Assembly: GCA_946478985.1 (NCBI GenBank)
Contig: CAMLDZ010000013.1
Coordinates: 1-48,193, forward strand
Source: an uncultured Solimonas sp.
GTDB taxonomy: Bacteria; Pseudomonadota; Gammaproteobacteria; Nevskiales; Nevskiaceae
Length of the DNA stretch: 48,193 bases
Reading direction: 5' to 3'
Position 1 is the first letter of the stretch, and every line of letters starts with the position of its first letter. This document shows, in pieces, positions 9,185 through 19,619 of this stretch. The position numbers and the translations under genes are program-made. Under the pieces are notes generated by a model, which saw only the letters and a list, made by a program, of their open reading frames with translations, made no database searches and was not told the origin of the DNA.

Positions 9185-9404
9185 CCGGACTGATGTCGCG
9201 CCGGTTCCGGCGGCCGATGGCAACGCTGCGCAGTCCCTGCCTCTGCTCCGGGGCGCCGGCGCAGCGGCCGCGCAGCTCGACGGCAGGCTGCCGTCGCAGG
9301 GAGATCGGCATTGGCTTTCTTCCTACAAAGTCGTCCGCAATCGGGCTACGCGGTCGATTAGCTTTGTCGTCAGGGCTTATGAACGCGGCGGAGAGCAGAA
9401 GGCG

Positions 9405-9441
9405 CCGCCTTTCGCTCGTGAACCTGCGTTCACGAAGGCGG
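9405..9441. other. Stem-loop downstream of the TonB receptor
   Basis: CCGCCTT (9405-9411) pairs with AAGGCGG (9435-9441), with CGTGAAC/GTTCACG (9417-9423/9428-9434) inside and a five-base bulge on the left arm. There is no T-run. It may protect or end the receptor transcript. The rest of 9185-9490 contains no convincing gene. Confidence 0.5.
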
Positions 9442-9490
9442 AGAGGCCCTGTGGAATCAGCTTTCGGAATTCGGTAAGCGCTTGCCGGGC

Positions 9491-9530
9491 AATAAAAAAG
9501 GGCTCTCTCGGGGGGGGTGAGAGAGCCCTT
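9491..9530 (-). terminator. Rho-independent terminator for mnmG
   Basis: Minus-strand stem AAGGGCTCTCTC / GAGAGAGCCCTT followed by TTTTTTATT (9499-9491). It lies about 95 bases past the mnmG stop and points in the mnmG direction. Confidence 0.85.
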
Positions 9531-9558
9531 GGGTGCCCTACGGGGGGGGACGTAGGGC
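9498..9558 (-). ncRNA. Tandem C-loop hairpins behind mnmG; possible 3'-UTR small RNA
   Basis: Read on the minus strand: a C-run (9566-9561), a hairpin CGTAGGGC/GCCCTACG mirrored (9551-9558 with 9535-9542) whose loop is a run of C, then a second hairpin with a perfect 12-bp stem (9519-9530 with 9498-9509) whose loop is A followed by eight C. This is followed by a U-run. Single-stranded C-runs in hairpin loops resemble the anti-Shine-Dalgarno loops of sX13-like and cuckoo-type small RNAs. Whether a separate RNA is made, or this is only the mnmG terminator, cannot be decided from sequence. Confidence 0.4.
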
Positions 9559-9624
9559 GGGGGGACTGATGAAGCGTGGAAATGACTCTACGGGGCCAGG
9601 CTGAATTGAATCTGAACGAAGAAT

Positions 9625-11514
<1,890 letters not shown>

Positions 11515-11595
11515 GGAGAATCGCTCGCGCCCGCGTCGCGGGCCGGGAAAACGGGCGAGGATTCTACGCCGGATCGGTCAAAAAATGAGCGGCCG

Positions 11596-11698
11596 CCCTC
11601 ATCCGCCCCTGCGGGGCACCTTCTCCCGCGAGCGGGAGAAGGGAAAAGCCAAAGAGCCTCTCTCCCGCTTGCAGGAGAGGGCTTGGGGTGAGGGGATC
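11596..11698. repeat. Hairpin-rich intergenic repeat, copy 2
   Basis: Runs CTCATCCGCCCC (about 11599), GCCCC-TGC-GGGGC, CCTTCTCCCG...CGGGAGAAGG (11619-11642), then CTCTCCCGC...GGAGAG (about 11657-11681) and GGCTTGGGGTGAGG. Its reverse complement matches copy 3 (41463-41561) along the whole length. It abuts the stop codon of the minus-strand DUF962 gene and has the same orientation to that gene as copy 3 has to the HI0933-type gene. Confidence 0.85.
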
Positions 11699-12005
11699 AG
11701 AACGCCACGCGCCCCGTCAGCATCTCCCACCACATCCGCCAGTCGCTGACGAACGAGTAGAACGGGTGGCTGAAGCTCAGCGGGGCTTTCTTCTCGAATA
11801 CGAAGTGGGCGACCCAGGCGATGCCGTAGCCGAGCAGCAGCGCCAGCGGCAGATACATCCAGTTGAGCTTGATCAGCGCGAACAGCAGGCAGGCCAGCGC
11901 CAGCGAGCTGCCGACGAAATGCAGGCGCCGCGTCATCGGCTTGGCATGTTCGCTCAGGTAGAACGCGTAGAAGTCCGAGTACGTCTTGAATTCGGGTGCG
12001 GCCAT
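11697..12005 (-). CDS. DUF962/Mpo1-like small membrane protein
   Basis: A 102-residue protein with the DUF962 pattern: FKTYSDFYAFYLSEHAKP near the N-terminus, RRLHFVGSSLAL, two hydrophobic segments (about 33-48 and 51-69), and HFVFEKKAPLSFSHPFYSF followed by a Trp-rich end. Yeast Mpo1 of this family is an iron-dependent dioxygenase acting on 2-hydroxy fatty acids, and conserved His residues are present here (His20, His29, His67, His80). The start at 12005 is chosen because the protein then begins MAAPEFKTYSDF, as expected; the longer reading frame upstream overlaps the divergent rimB-like gene. The bacterial function is unproven. Confidence 0.85.
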   Translation of the reverse strand: MAAPEFKTYSDFYAFYLSEHAKPMTRRLHFVGSSLALACLLFALIKLNWMYLPLALLLGYGIAWVAHFVFEKKAPLSFSHPFYSFVSDWRMWWEMLTGRVAF

Positions 12006-12081
12006 GGCTGTCTCGCTATCGGCGGCGAGTATATCGGCCGACCGCAGGCTATGCTTGAACGCATATTTTCCGGAGTCGATC

Positions 12082-12540
12082 TTGAAGCCCAGCGTGTCCG
12101 TCGGTGTGCCGCAGACCAAGCAGCTGCTCGGCTGGCGCGAGTGGCTGGCGCTGCCGGAGCTCGGCATTGCGCGCATCAAGGCCAAGGTCGATAGCGGCGC
12201 GCGCTCCTCGGCGCTGCACGCGGTGGAGCTGGAGACGATCGGCCTGAGCCATGTGCGCTTCGCGGTGCGGCCGCTGCAGAACGCCAGCGGGCAGCAGTGG
12301 TGCGAGGCCGAGCTGCTCGACTGGCGCTGGGTCACCGATTCCGGCGGGCATCGCGAGCTGCGGCCGTTCATCCTCACCGAGGTCGCGCTCGGCGACACGC
12401 ACTGGAAGGTGGAGGTCTCGCTGACGGTGCGCGACACCATGCGCTTTCGCATGCTGCTCGGCCGCACGGCGCTGGCCGGCCGTTTCATCGTCGATCCGGA
12501 GGCGAGCTACGTGCAGAAGCGCAAGCGGCGCAAGGCATGA
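12082..12540 (+). CDS. rimB: RimB-like retropepsin-type protease (PF05618 family)
   Basis: A 152-residue protein of the family once called putative ATP-dependent zinc protease, with a retropepsin-like core. The aspartyl motif [12 protein letters not shown] (Asp37-Ser-Gly-Ala) and [14 protein letters not shown] near the C-terminus fit it. The start is taken as TTG at 12082 because GGAG lies six bases upstream; a longer frame from ATG 12004 would overlap the divergent DUF962 gene. The stop overlaps the rimK start (ATGA), so translation is coupled. In pseudomonads RimB acts with RimK in modification of ribosomal protein S6. The exact start is uncertain. Confidence 0.8.
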   Translation: MKPSVSVGVPQTKQLLGWREWLALPELGIARIKAKVDSGARSSALHAVELETIGLSHVRFAVRPLQNASGQQWCEAELLDWRWVTDSGGHRELRPFILTEVALGDTHWKVEVSLTVRDTMRFRMLLGRTALAGRFIVDPEASYVQKRKRRKA

Positions 12541-13442
12541 AGATCGCGCTGCTGTCGCGCAACCGCCGGCTCTACTCGACGCGACGGCTGATCGAGGCCG
12601 CCGAGGCGCGCGGCCACAAGGTGCAGGTCATCGACGTCCTGCGTTGCTACATGAACATCCAGCCGGGCCGGCCGGAGATCTGGTATCGCGGCAAGCTGCT
12701 CAAGGGCTTCGACGCGGTGATTCCGCGCATCGGCGCCTCGGTGACCTTCTACGGCACGGCGGTGGTGCGGCAGTTCGAGATGCAGGGCGTCTACACGCTC
12801 AACGAATCGGTGGCGATCACTCGCGCGCGCGACAAGCTGCGGGCGCTGCAATTGCTGGCGCGCAAGGGCGTCGGCCTGCCGCGCACCGGCTTCGCGCATT
12901 CGCCGGACGACACCGACGGCGTGATGCAGCTGGTCGGCGGTGCGCCGATGATCATCAAGCTGATCGAGGGCACGCAGGGCCAGGGCGTGGTGCTGGCGGA
13001 GACCGACAACGCGGCCTCGTCGGTGATCGACGCCTTCCGCGGCCTGGACGCCTACTTCCTGGTCCAGGAGTTCGTGCAGGAGGCCAAGGGCAGCGACATC
13101 CGCTGCTTCGTCGTCGGCAATCGCGTGGTGGCGGCGATGCAGCGCACCGCCTGCGCCGGTGAATTCCGCTCGAACCTGCACCGCGGCGGCACCGCCAGGG
13201 CGGTCGAGATCAGTGTCGAGGAGCGCCGCACCGCGTTGCGCGCCGCCAGGATCATGGGCCTCAACGTCGCCGGCGTGGATCTGCTGCGCTCCAGCACCGG
13301 GCCGATGGTGATGGAGGTCAATTCCTCGCCGGGACTGGAGGGCATCGAGGCGGCGTCGGGCGTCGACATCGCCGAGGCCATCGTCCGCTTCGTCGAATCG
13401 CACGCCGAGCCGAACAAGACCCGCACGCGGGGACGCGGCTGA
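12537..13442 (+). CDS. rimK: RimK-type alpha-L-glutamate ligase (ATP-grasp)
   Basis: A 301-residue protein, matching RimK (about 300). RimK adds glutamate residues to the C-terminus of ribosomal protein S6. Visible: N-terminal [18 protein letters not shown], the [13 protein letters not shown] segment, [19 protein letters not shown], and the ATP-grasp core with [17 protein letters not shown] (about 140-156), the [20 protein letters not shown] strand-loop and the metal-binding [14 protein letters not shown] near 262-275. It overlaps the rimB-like stop by four bases, and its own stop overlaps the next start by one base (TGATG). The three genes are very likely one operon. Confidence 0.95.
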   Translation: MKIALLSRNRRLYSTRRLIEAAEARGHKVQVIDVLRCYMNIQPGRPEIWYRGKLLKGFDAVIPRIGASVTFYGTAVVRQFEMQGVYTLNESVAITRARDKLRALQLLARKGVGLPRTGFAHSPDDTDGVMQLVGGAPMIIKLIEGTQGQGVVLAETDNAASSVIDAFRGLDAYFLVQEFVQEAKGSDIRCFVVGNRVVAAMQRTACAGEFRSNLHRGGTARAVEISVEERRTALRAARIMGLNVAGVDLLRSSTGPMVMEVNSSPGLEGIEAASGVDIAEAIVRFVESHAEPNKTRTRGRG

Positions 13443-14506
13443 TGGCCAGGGCGCGGCCCGGAAGCGGCGTCGCCGACTTCGAGATCGGCGGCCAGCGCAT
13501 CGGTCCCGGCGAGCGGCGCACGGTGCAGCTGCCGGTCGCGCATCTGTACACGAGTACGCCGGTGACGCTGCCGGTGCAGGTGCTGCGCGGCCGCGAACCG
13601 GGGCCGACGCTGTTCGTCAGCGCGGCCCTGCATGGCGACGAGATCATCGGCGTCGAGATCATCCGCCGGCTGTTGCAGCAGCGCGGCCTCAAGCAGCTGC
13701 GCGGCACGCTGCTGGCGGTGCCGGTGGTCAACACCCTGGCCTTTCTGCACCAGTCGCGCTACCTGCCCGACCGCCGCGACCTCAACCGCAGCTTTCCCGG
13801 CAGCGAGAGGGGCTCGCTGGCGGCGCGGCTGGCGCACCGCTTCATCCACGAGATCGTCGCCCGTGCGCAGTACGGGGTCGACCTGCACACCGGTGCCATC
13901 CACCGGCCCAACCTGCCGCACATCCGCGGCGATCTCGGCAACCCGGAAACCCTCAGGCTGGCGCAGGCCTTCGGCGTGCCCCTGCTGCTGCACTCGACGC
14001 CGACCGCCGGCACGCTGCGCCAGTACACCACCGAGCACGGCATCCCGGTGCTGCTGTACGAGGCCGGCGAGGCGCTGCGCTTCGACGAGATTGCCATCCG
14101 CGTCGGCGTGCGCGGCTTGCTCAACGTGCTGCGCGCGTTGCAGATGCTGCCGGCCGAGCGTGCCGCGTCGCCGCCGGAACCGGCCGTCGCGCGCGGCAGC
14201 ACCTGGGTCCGCGCGCCCGGCAGCGGCGTGCTGCGCGCGCAGCTCGCGCTCGGCGAGGAGGTCCGCAAGGGCCAGCTGCTCGGCGTGATCGGCGACCCGC
14301 TCGGCAGCAGCGAGCTTGAGGTGCAGGCCAATGCGCATGGCGTGCTGGTCGGCCGTTCGGCGCTGCCGCTGGTCTACGAGGGCGACGCGCTGTTCCACAT
14401 CGCCCGTTTCGACGCGCCGGAGACCGCCGCGGGCGTCGCGCGGCGGATCCGCGACGCCCGCCGTACGCACAAACGCAACCGCCGCAACCAGCCGCGCGTG
14501 GTGTGA
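13442..14506 (+). CDS. Succinylglutamate desuccinylase/aspartoacylase-family zinc enzyme
   Basis: A 354-residue protein. Zinc ligands of the AstE/ASPA family can be placed: His64 and Glu67 in ALHGDE, and His149 in DLHTGA. The DRRDLNRSFPG motif (110-120) is the usual substrate-carboxylate site. The last third contains a barrel-sandwich-like segment (GSGVLRAQLALGEEVRKGQLLG and onwards), followed by a very basic tail (RRIRDARRTHKRNRRNQPR). These enzymes cleave N-acyl amino acids or act as M14-type peptidases. Its coupling to rimK suggests action on a glutamylated or similar tail, which is inference. The true arginine-catabolic AstE is unlikely, as no other ast gene is present. Confidence 0.85.
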   Translation: MARARPGSGVADFEIGGQRIGPGERRTVQLPVAHLYTSTPVTLPVQVLRGREPGPTLFVSAALHGDEIIGVEIIRRLLQQRGLKQLRGTLLAVPVVNTLAFLHQSRYLPDRRDLNRSFPGSERGSLAARLAHRFIHEIVARAQYGVDLHTGAIHRPNLPHIRGDLGNPETLRLAQAFGVPLLLHSTPTAGTLRQYTTEHGIPVLLYEAGEALRFDEIAIRVGVRGLLNVLRALQMLPAERAASPPEPAVARGSTWVRAPGSGVLRAQLALGEEVRKGQLLGVIGDPLGSSELEVQANAHGVLVGRSALPLVYEGDALFHIARFDAPETAAGVARRIRDARRTHKRNRRNQPRVV

Positions 14507-14617
14507 GCGGCCAGGCCCGGCGCCTGCGCTGAACGTCGCGTATCGCGCCGGCGGGCCGGCCGTTTGCGGGCCAACATCGCGACCGATGCGTGCCGTTTGC
14601 GAATTTTCGGGGAACGG

Positions 14618-14649
14618 TTGTCGGAATTGGGCGGGCAGTCATATACAAT
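14618..14649 (+). promoter_or_regulatory. Probable promoter of the nuo operon
   Basis: TTGTCG (14618-14623), 18 bases, TATACA (14642-14647), or alternatively TACAAT at 14644-14649. It lies about 75 bases upstream of the nuoA ATG, in a locally AT-richer stretch of an otherwise featureless 216-base gap. No tRNA or secG precedes the operon here. Confidence 0.5.
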
Positions 14650-14722
14650 TCCGCGACTTCACTGGACGCAAGGCCGCAACGGCGCTGCCGGCGGCCCTTC
14701 CAACTCAACAGCGAGGCGAGCG

Positions 14723-15163
14723 ATGCCACCCATCAGCGCATGGACGGCGAATACGTGGTCACTCATCGTCTACGTCGTGGCCGTTTGCGGGCTCGTGGCG
14801 TTGATGGTGCTGTTGTCCTGGGTTCTCGGCGGCCGCGACTGGGGCCGCGCCAAGAATGATCCCTTCGAATCCGGCGTCGTCGGCCAGGGCACGGCGCGGC
14901 TGCGCATGTCCGCCAAGTTCTACCTGGTGGCGATGTTCTTCGTGATCTTCGACGTCGAAGCGCTGTTCCTGTACGCCTGGGCCGTGTCGGTGCGCGAATC
15001 GGGCTGGGCGGGTTTCATCGAAGCTGTGATTTTCATCTTCATCCTGACCGCGAGCCTCGTCTATCTGTGGAAGATCGGCGCACTCGACTGGGCCCCGGCG
15101 TCGCGCAAGGAATTGCTGCGCGCGCGCGACCGCAATGCAGAACGTGGCACGTCCCGCGCCTGA
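14723..15163 (+). CDS. nuoA: NADH-quinone oxidoreductase subunit A
   Basis: A 146-residue protein, close to E. coli NuoA (147). It is one of the small membrane subunits at the joint between the peripheral and membrane arms of complex I. Three transmembrane segments are visible (about 12-32, 66-86, 96-116), with the conserved loop [27 protein letters not shown] and [17 protein letters not shown] containing the acidic residues near the quinone site. The ATG at 14723 follows a GAGGCGAG ribosome-binding site; longer in-frame starts would add an atypical N-terminus. First gene of a complete operon and preceded by a likely promoter. Confidence 0.96.
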   Translation: MPPISAWTANTWSLIVYVVAVCGLVALMVLLSWVLGGRDWGRAKNDPFESGVVGQGTARLRMSAKFYLVAMFFVIFDVEALFLYAWAVSVRESGWAGFIEAVIFIFILTASLVYLWKIGALDWAPASRKELLRARDRNAERGTSRA

Positions 15164-15206
15164 CGACCTTCCCGACGCCAGACGCCAGCCATACGAGCGA
15201 GCCCCC

Positions 15207-15875
15207 ATGGAATACACGCTGACCCGAATCGACCCCAACGCCCAGCGCTACCCGATGCAGGAGCGCGAGACGGTCGCGGACCCCATCCAGGAGCAGATCA
15301 AGAAGAACGTCTGGCTCGGCAAGCTGGAAGACGTGATGCACAACGTCGTCAACTGGGGCCGCAAGAACTCGATCTGGCCGTACAACTTCGGCCTCTCGTG
15401 CTGCTACGTCGAGATGGCGACCGCCTTCACGCCGACCCACGATCTCGCCCGCTTCGGTGCCGAGGTGATCCGCGCCTCGCCGCGCCAGGCCGACCTGATG
15501 GTGGTCGCCGGCACCTGCTTCATGAAGATGGCGCCGGTGGTGCAGCGCCTCTACGAGCAGATGCTGGAACCCAAGTGGGTCATCAGCATGGGCTCCTGCG
15601 CCAATTCCGGCGGCATGTACGACATCTATTCGGTCGTGCAGGGCGTCGACAAGTTCCTGCCGGTGGACGTCTACGTGCCGGGCTGTCCGCCGCGCCCGGA
15701 GGCCTTCCTGCAGGCCTTCAACCTGCTGCAGGACTCGATCGGCAAGGAGCGCCGGCCGCTGTCGTGGGTGGTCGGCGATCAGGGCATCTACAAGGCGCAG
15801 ATGCCGGCGCAGCGCGTCCTCAAGGGTGACGAGCGCCGCGCGCAGACGATCCTGCGCACCCCGGATCAGGTCTAA
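15207..15875 (+). CDS. nuoB: NADH-quinone oxidoreductase subunit B
   Basis: A 222-residue protein that carries iron-sulfur cluster N2, the last electron carrier before quinone. The ligands are visible: Cys65 and Cys66 (GLSCCYVEM), Cys131 and Cys160 ([11 protein letters not shown]). The start at 15207 is chosen because [10 protein letters not shown] matches the N-terminus of E. coli-type NuoB; an in-frame ATG at 15135 overlaps nuoA and adds unrelated residues. The long N-terminal and C-terminal extensions and the INP-like RILRTPDQ end are of enterobacterial type, not the shorter form of Xanthomonas or alphaproteobacteria. Confidence 0.97.
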   Translation: MEYTLTRIDPNAQRYPMQERETVADPIQEQIKKNVWLGKLEDVMHNVVNWGRKNSIWPYNFGLSCCYVEMATAFTPTHDLARFGAEVIRASPRQADLMVVAGTCFMKMAPVVQRLYEQMLEPKWVISMGSCANSGGMYDIYSVVQGVDKFLPVDVYVPGCPPRPEAFLQAFNLLQDSIGKERRPLSWVVGDQGIYKAQMPAQRVLKGDERRAQTILRTPDQV

Positions 15876-15887
15876 AGGACGGATGTG

Positions 15888-17693
15888 ATGGCTGACGACG
15901 CAGGCAAGGCTGCTGCGGGCATCGAGCACGCCGTCGTACGGCAGCTGTATGCGCGCTTCGGCGAGGCGCTGTTCCGCTTCCAGCAGACGCGCGACGGCAT
16001 GCCGACGCTGTGGGTCGACAAGGCGCGCATCATCGAGGTGCTGCGCTTCCTCAAGAACGAGGTGCCCAAGCCGTACAAGATGCTCTACGACCTCACCGCG
16101 GTCGACGAGCGTCTGCGCAAGCATCGCGAGGGCCTGCCGTCGGCGGACTTCACCGTCGTCTACCAGCTGCTGTCGGTCGAGCGCGATCTGGAGCGGGGCT
16201 ACGCCGGCGACCTGCGCCTGAAGGTGGCGCTGCACGGCGCCGACCTCGGCAACGTGCCGCACATCCCGACCGCGATCGGCGTCTACGCCAACGCCAACTG
16301 GTACGAGCGCGAGGTCTGGGATCTGTTCGGCATCGTCTTCGACGGGCATCCGACGCTGCGCCGCATCCTCACGCCGCCGCGCTTCGAGGGCCATCCGCTG
16401 CGCAAGGAGCATCCGGCGCGCGCCACCGAGTTCGATCCCTTCGTGCTCGACCAGATGCGCCAGGATCTTGATCAGGAAGCGCTGCTGTTCAAGCCCGAGG
16501 AATGGGGCATGAAGAAGGGCACCGAGAACGAGGACTTCATGTTCCTCAACTTCGGGCCCAATCACCCGGCCGCGCACGGTGCGTTCCGCATCGTCCTGCA
16601 GCTCGACGGCGAGGAGCTGGTCGACTGCGTGCCGGATATCGGCTACCACCATCGTGGCGCCGAGAAGATGGGCGAGCGCCAGAGCTGGCACTCGTACATC
16701 CCGTATACCGATCGCATCGACTATCTCGGCGGGGTGATGAACAACCTGCCGTACCTGATGTCGGTGGAGAAGCTCGCCGGCATCACCGTGCCGCCGCGTG
16801 CGCAGACCATCCGCATCATGATGTCGGAGTTCTTCCGCATCACCTCGCACCTGCTGTTCTTCGGCACCTTCCTGCAGGACGTCGGCGCCATGTCTCCGGT
16901 GTTCTACGCCTTCGTCGATCGCCAGAAGGCCTACGACGTGATCGAGGCGGTGACCGGCTTCCGCATGCATCCGGCGTGGTTCCGCATCGGCGGCGTCGCC
17001 CACGATCTACCGCAGGGCTGGGAGCGGCTGGTCCGCGATTTCGTCGAGTACATGCCCAAGCGCCTCAACGAATACCAGAAGGCCGCCGTCGAGAACGGCG
17101 TCGTCGTCGCCCGCTCGCGCCATGTGGCCGCCTATGACACCGCGCAGGCGCTGGAGTGGGGCGTCACCGGCCCGGGCCTGCGCGCCACCGGCTGCAACTA
17201 CGACCTGCGCAAGGCGCGGCCGTACTGCGGCTACGAGAATTTCGACTTCGAAGTGCCGCTCGCCGTCAACGGCGATATCTACGATCGCTGCGTGGTGCGC
17301 GTCGAGGAGATGCGCCAGTCGGTCCGCATCATCAAGCAGTGCCTGGAAAACATGCCGTCCGGCCCGTACAAGGCCGATCACGCGCTGACCACGCCGCCGC
17401 CGAAGGACCGCACGCTGGCAGACATCGAGACCCTTATCACGCACTTCCTGCAGGTGTCGTGGGGTCCGGTGATCCCGCCGGGCGAAGCCTGCACGATGGT
17501 CGAGGCGACCAAGGGCATCAACAGCTATTACCTGACCTCGGACGGCAGCACGATGAGCTACCGCACGCGCATCCGCACGCCGAGTTTCGCGCATCTGCAG
17601 CAGATCCCCAGCGTCATCAAGGGCCACATGATTCCGGACCTGATCGCGTACATCGCGTCGATCGACTTCGTGATGGCCGACGTGGACCGCTAA
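15888..17693 (+). CDS. nuoCD: NADH-quinone oxidoreductase fused subunits C and D
   Basis: A 601-residue protein, as long as E. coli NuoCD. The N-terminal C part (about 1-185) has [13 protein letters not shown] and the LRKEHP motif. A linker leads to the D part, with [38 protein letters not shown] His/Tyr residues at the quinone site, [12 protein letters not shown], and the C-terminal [36 protein letters not shown] region. GTG at 15885 and ATG at 15888 are both in frame; AAAGGA at 15875 is best spaced for 15888. The fusion of C and D is a marker for gammaproteobacteria and some others. Confidence 0.97.
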   Translation: MADDAGKAAAGIEHAVVRQLYARFGEALFRFQQTRDGMPTLWVDKARIIEVLRFLKNEVPKPYKMLYDLTAVDERLRKHREGLPSADFTVVYQLLSVERDLERGYAGDLRLKVALHGADLGNVPHIPTAIGVYANANWYEREVWDLFGIVFDGHPTLRRILTPPRFEGHPLRKEHPARATEFDPFVLDQMRQDLDQEALLFKPEEWGMKKGTENEDFMFLNFGPNHPAAHGAFRIVLQLDGEELVDCVPDIGYHHRGAEKMGERQSWHSYIPYTDRIDYLGGVMNNLPYLMSVEKLAGITVPPRAQTIRIMMSEFFRITSHLLFFGTFLQDVGAMSPVFYAFVDRQKAYDVIEAVTGFRMHPAWFRIGGVAHDLPQGWERLVRDFVEYMPKRLNEYQKAAVENGVVVARSRHVAAYDTAQALEWGVTGPGLRATGCNYDLRKARPYCGYENFDFEVPLAVNGDIYDRCVVRVEEMRQSVRIIKQCLENMPSGPYKADHALTTPPPKDRTLADIETLITHFLQVSWGPVIPPGEACTMVEATKGINSYYLTSDGSTMSYRTRIRTPSFAHLQQIPSVIKGHMIPDLIAYIASIDFVMADVDR

Positions 17694-17696
17694 GCC

Positions 17697-18239
17697 ATGA
17701 GCAACGCAAGCAACGACCGCGTCATCAAGCTCGCCGAACTGACCGGCAAGGCCGCGCCCGCCGCCGTGCCCTTCGTGCTGTCCGACGAGGAGCGTCACGA
17801 GATCGAGCACGAGCTGACGCATTTCCCCGACGGCCGCGCCGCCAGCATCGAGGCGCTGAAGATCGTCCAGAAGCATCGCGGCTGGGTGCCGGACGGTGCG
17901 CTGGAACCGATCGCGCAGATGATCGGCGTCAGCGCCGCCGAGCTCGAAGGCGTCGCCACCTTCTATTCGCTGATCTATCGTCGGCCGGTCGGCCGTCACG
18001 TCATCAAGGTCTGCGACAGCATCACCTGCTTCCTGGTCGGCTACGAAGAGATCAAGAGCGCGCTCGAAAAGCAGCTTGGCATCGGCTACGGCCAGACCAC
18101 GCCGGACAACCGCTTCACGCTGCTGCCGATCTGCTGCATCGGCGCCTGCGACAAGGGGCCGGCGCTGATGGTCGACGACGACCTGCATTACGACCTGACG
18201 CCGCAGAAGCTGGCGTCGGTGCTGGAGGCCTACCCATGA
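17697..18239 (+). CDS. nuoE: NADH-quinone oxidoreductase subunit E
   Basis: A 180-residue, thioredoxin-like subunit of the NADH-oxidising module, binding the 2Fe-2S cluster N1a. The four ligands are in place: Cys106 and Cys111 (CDSITC), Cys147 and Cys151 (CIGAC). [19 protein letters not shown] and [13 protein letters not shown] are the usual helical-domain signatures. It starts three bases after nuoCD and its stop overlaps the nuoF start (ATGA). Confidence 0.97.
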   Translation: MSNASNDRVIKLAELTGKAAPAAVPFVLSDEERHEIEHELTHFPDGRAASIEALKIVQKHRGWVPDGALEPIAQMIGVSAAELEGVATFYSLIYRRPVGRHVIKVCDSITCFLVGYEEIKSALEKQLGIGYGQTTPDNRFTLLPICCIGACDKGPALMVDDDLHYDLTPQKLASVLEAYP

Positions 18240-19612
18240 GCGTCGCCGCTATCGAGAAGGACTTGCTGGTCCGCCCGCTGACCGCGCGCATCGCCGCCAA
18301 GCTGCCGGTCGACCTGAAGTCCTACGAGGCCACCGGCGGCTACCGCGCGGTGCGTGCCGCGCTCAAGGAGCTGTCGCCGCAGGACGTGCAGGGTCGCGTC
18401 AAGGAATCCAACCTGCGCGGCCGTGGTGGTGCGGGCTTTCCGACCGGCGTGAAATGGGGCCTGGTGCCGATGGGGCCGGATGCTGGCGCCAAGTACCTGG
18501 TCTGCAATGCCGACGAGATGGAGCCGAACACCTTCAAGGATCGGCTGCTGATGGAGGATGCGCCGCATCAGCTGATCGAAGGCATGATCGTCGGCGCCTG
18601 GGCGATCCAGGCGACGTTCGGCTACATCTTCCTGCGCGGCGAGTACGTGGTCGCCGCCAACCGCCTCAACGCGGCGCTGGCCGAGGCGCGCGCCGCCGGC
18701 CTGCTCGGCCCCAACAATGGTAAGGGCATTCTCGGCAGCGGCTGGGACTTCGATCTGGTGGTGCACACCGGCGCCGGCCGCTACATCTGCGGTGAAGAGA
18801 CGGCGCTGATCAACTCGCTGGAAGGCCGCCGCGCCAATCCGCGCGCCAAGCCGCCGTTTCCGCAGATCTCCGGCGCCTGGGGCCGGCCGACCGTCGTCAA
18901 CAACGTCGAGTCGCTGTGCAACCTGCCGCCGATCATCACCAACGGCGCCGACTGGTTCAAAGGCCTCTCGCAGGGCAAATCCAAGGACGGCGGCACCAAG
19001 CTCTATGGCTGCAGCGGTCGCGTCAAGCGCGGCGGCGTCTACGAGCTGCCGATCGGCACCAGCGCCCGCGAGATCATCGAGGAGCACGCCGGTGGCATGC
19101 GCGACGGCTACACGCTGAAGTGCTGGCTGCCGGGCGGTGCCTCGACCGACTTCCTGATGCCCGAGCACCTCGATCTGCCGATGGACTTCGACAGCATCGC
19201 CAAGGCCGGCTCGCGCATGGGCACCGGCCTGATCATGGCCGTCGACCAGACCGCCAACATGGTTTCGCTGGTGCGCAATCTCGAAGAGTTCTTCGCGCGC
19301 GAGTCCTGCGGCTGGTGCACGCCCTGCCGTGACGGCCTGCCGTGGTCGGTGCGCCTGCTCAAGGCGCTCGAAAGCGGCCAGGGCAAGGCCGAGGACATTA
19401 CCCAGCTGGAGAAGCTCACCAAGCTGCTCGGCCCGGGCCGCACCTTCTGCGCCCACGCGCCCGGCGCGATGGAGCCGCTGCAGTCGGCGCTGAAATTCTT
19501 CCGCGCCGAGTTCGAAGCCGGTATCGCCACGCCGTCCGTCGCCGCGGCGATCGATGCCACCGACCCTGCGCTGACGCTGGCCGCCGGCAACACGCCGGCG
19601 CAGGCCGCCTGA
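18236..19612 (+). CDS. nuoF: NADH-quinone oxidoreductase subunit F (NADH- and FMN-binding)
   Basis: A 458-residue protein. It takes hydride from NADH onto FMN and passes electrons to the 4Fe-4S cluster N3. Visible: the glycine-rich [16 protein letters not shown] region binding NADH/FMN (about 60-75), [33 protein letters not shown], and the cluster ligands CGWCTPC near 357-363 with a fourth Cys near 404 ([10 protein letters not shown]). The start overlaps the nuoE stop. The short acidic, Ala-rich C-terminal tail is not conserved in the family. Confidence 0.97.
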   Translation: MSVAAIEKDLLVRPLTARIAAKLPVDLKSYEATGGYRAVRAALKELSPQDVQGRVKESNLRGRGGAGFPTGVKWGLVPMGPDAGAKYLVCNADEMEPNTFKDRLLMEDAPHQLIEGMIVGAWAIQATFGYIFLRGEYVVAANRLNAALAEARAAGLLGPNNGKGILGSGWDFDLVVHTGAGRYICGEETALINSLEGRRANPRAKPPFPQISGAWGRPTVVNNVESLCNLPPIITNGADWFKGLSQGKSKDGGTKLYGCSGRVKRGGVYELPIGTSAREIIEEHAGGMRDGYTLKCWLPGGASTDFLMPEHLDLPMDFDSIAKAGSRMGTGLIMAVDQTANMVSLVRNLEEFFARESCGWCTPCRDGLPWSVRLLKALESGQGKAEDITQLEKLTKLLGPGRTFCAHAPGAMEPLQSALKFFRAEFEAGIATPSVAAAIDATDPALTLAAGNTPAQAA

Positions 19613-19619
19613 GACCGCC

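Noticed and set aside
11521..11595. Full sigma70 promoter for mnmG from TTGACC and TAGAAT on the minus strand
   Set aside because: The boxes are only nine bases apart, too close for a normal promoter; only the -10-like box is mentioned.
14507..14617. tRNA gene upstream of nuoA, as in some gammaproteobacteria
   Set aside because: No cloverleaf, T-loop GTTCRANYC or acceptor pairing could be found by eye.
15135..15206. Earlier start for nuoB
   Set aside because: Overlaps nuoA and adds residues not found in E. coli-type Nuo[11 protein letters not shown] at 15207 is the family N-terminus.
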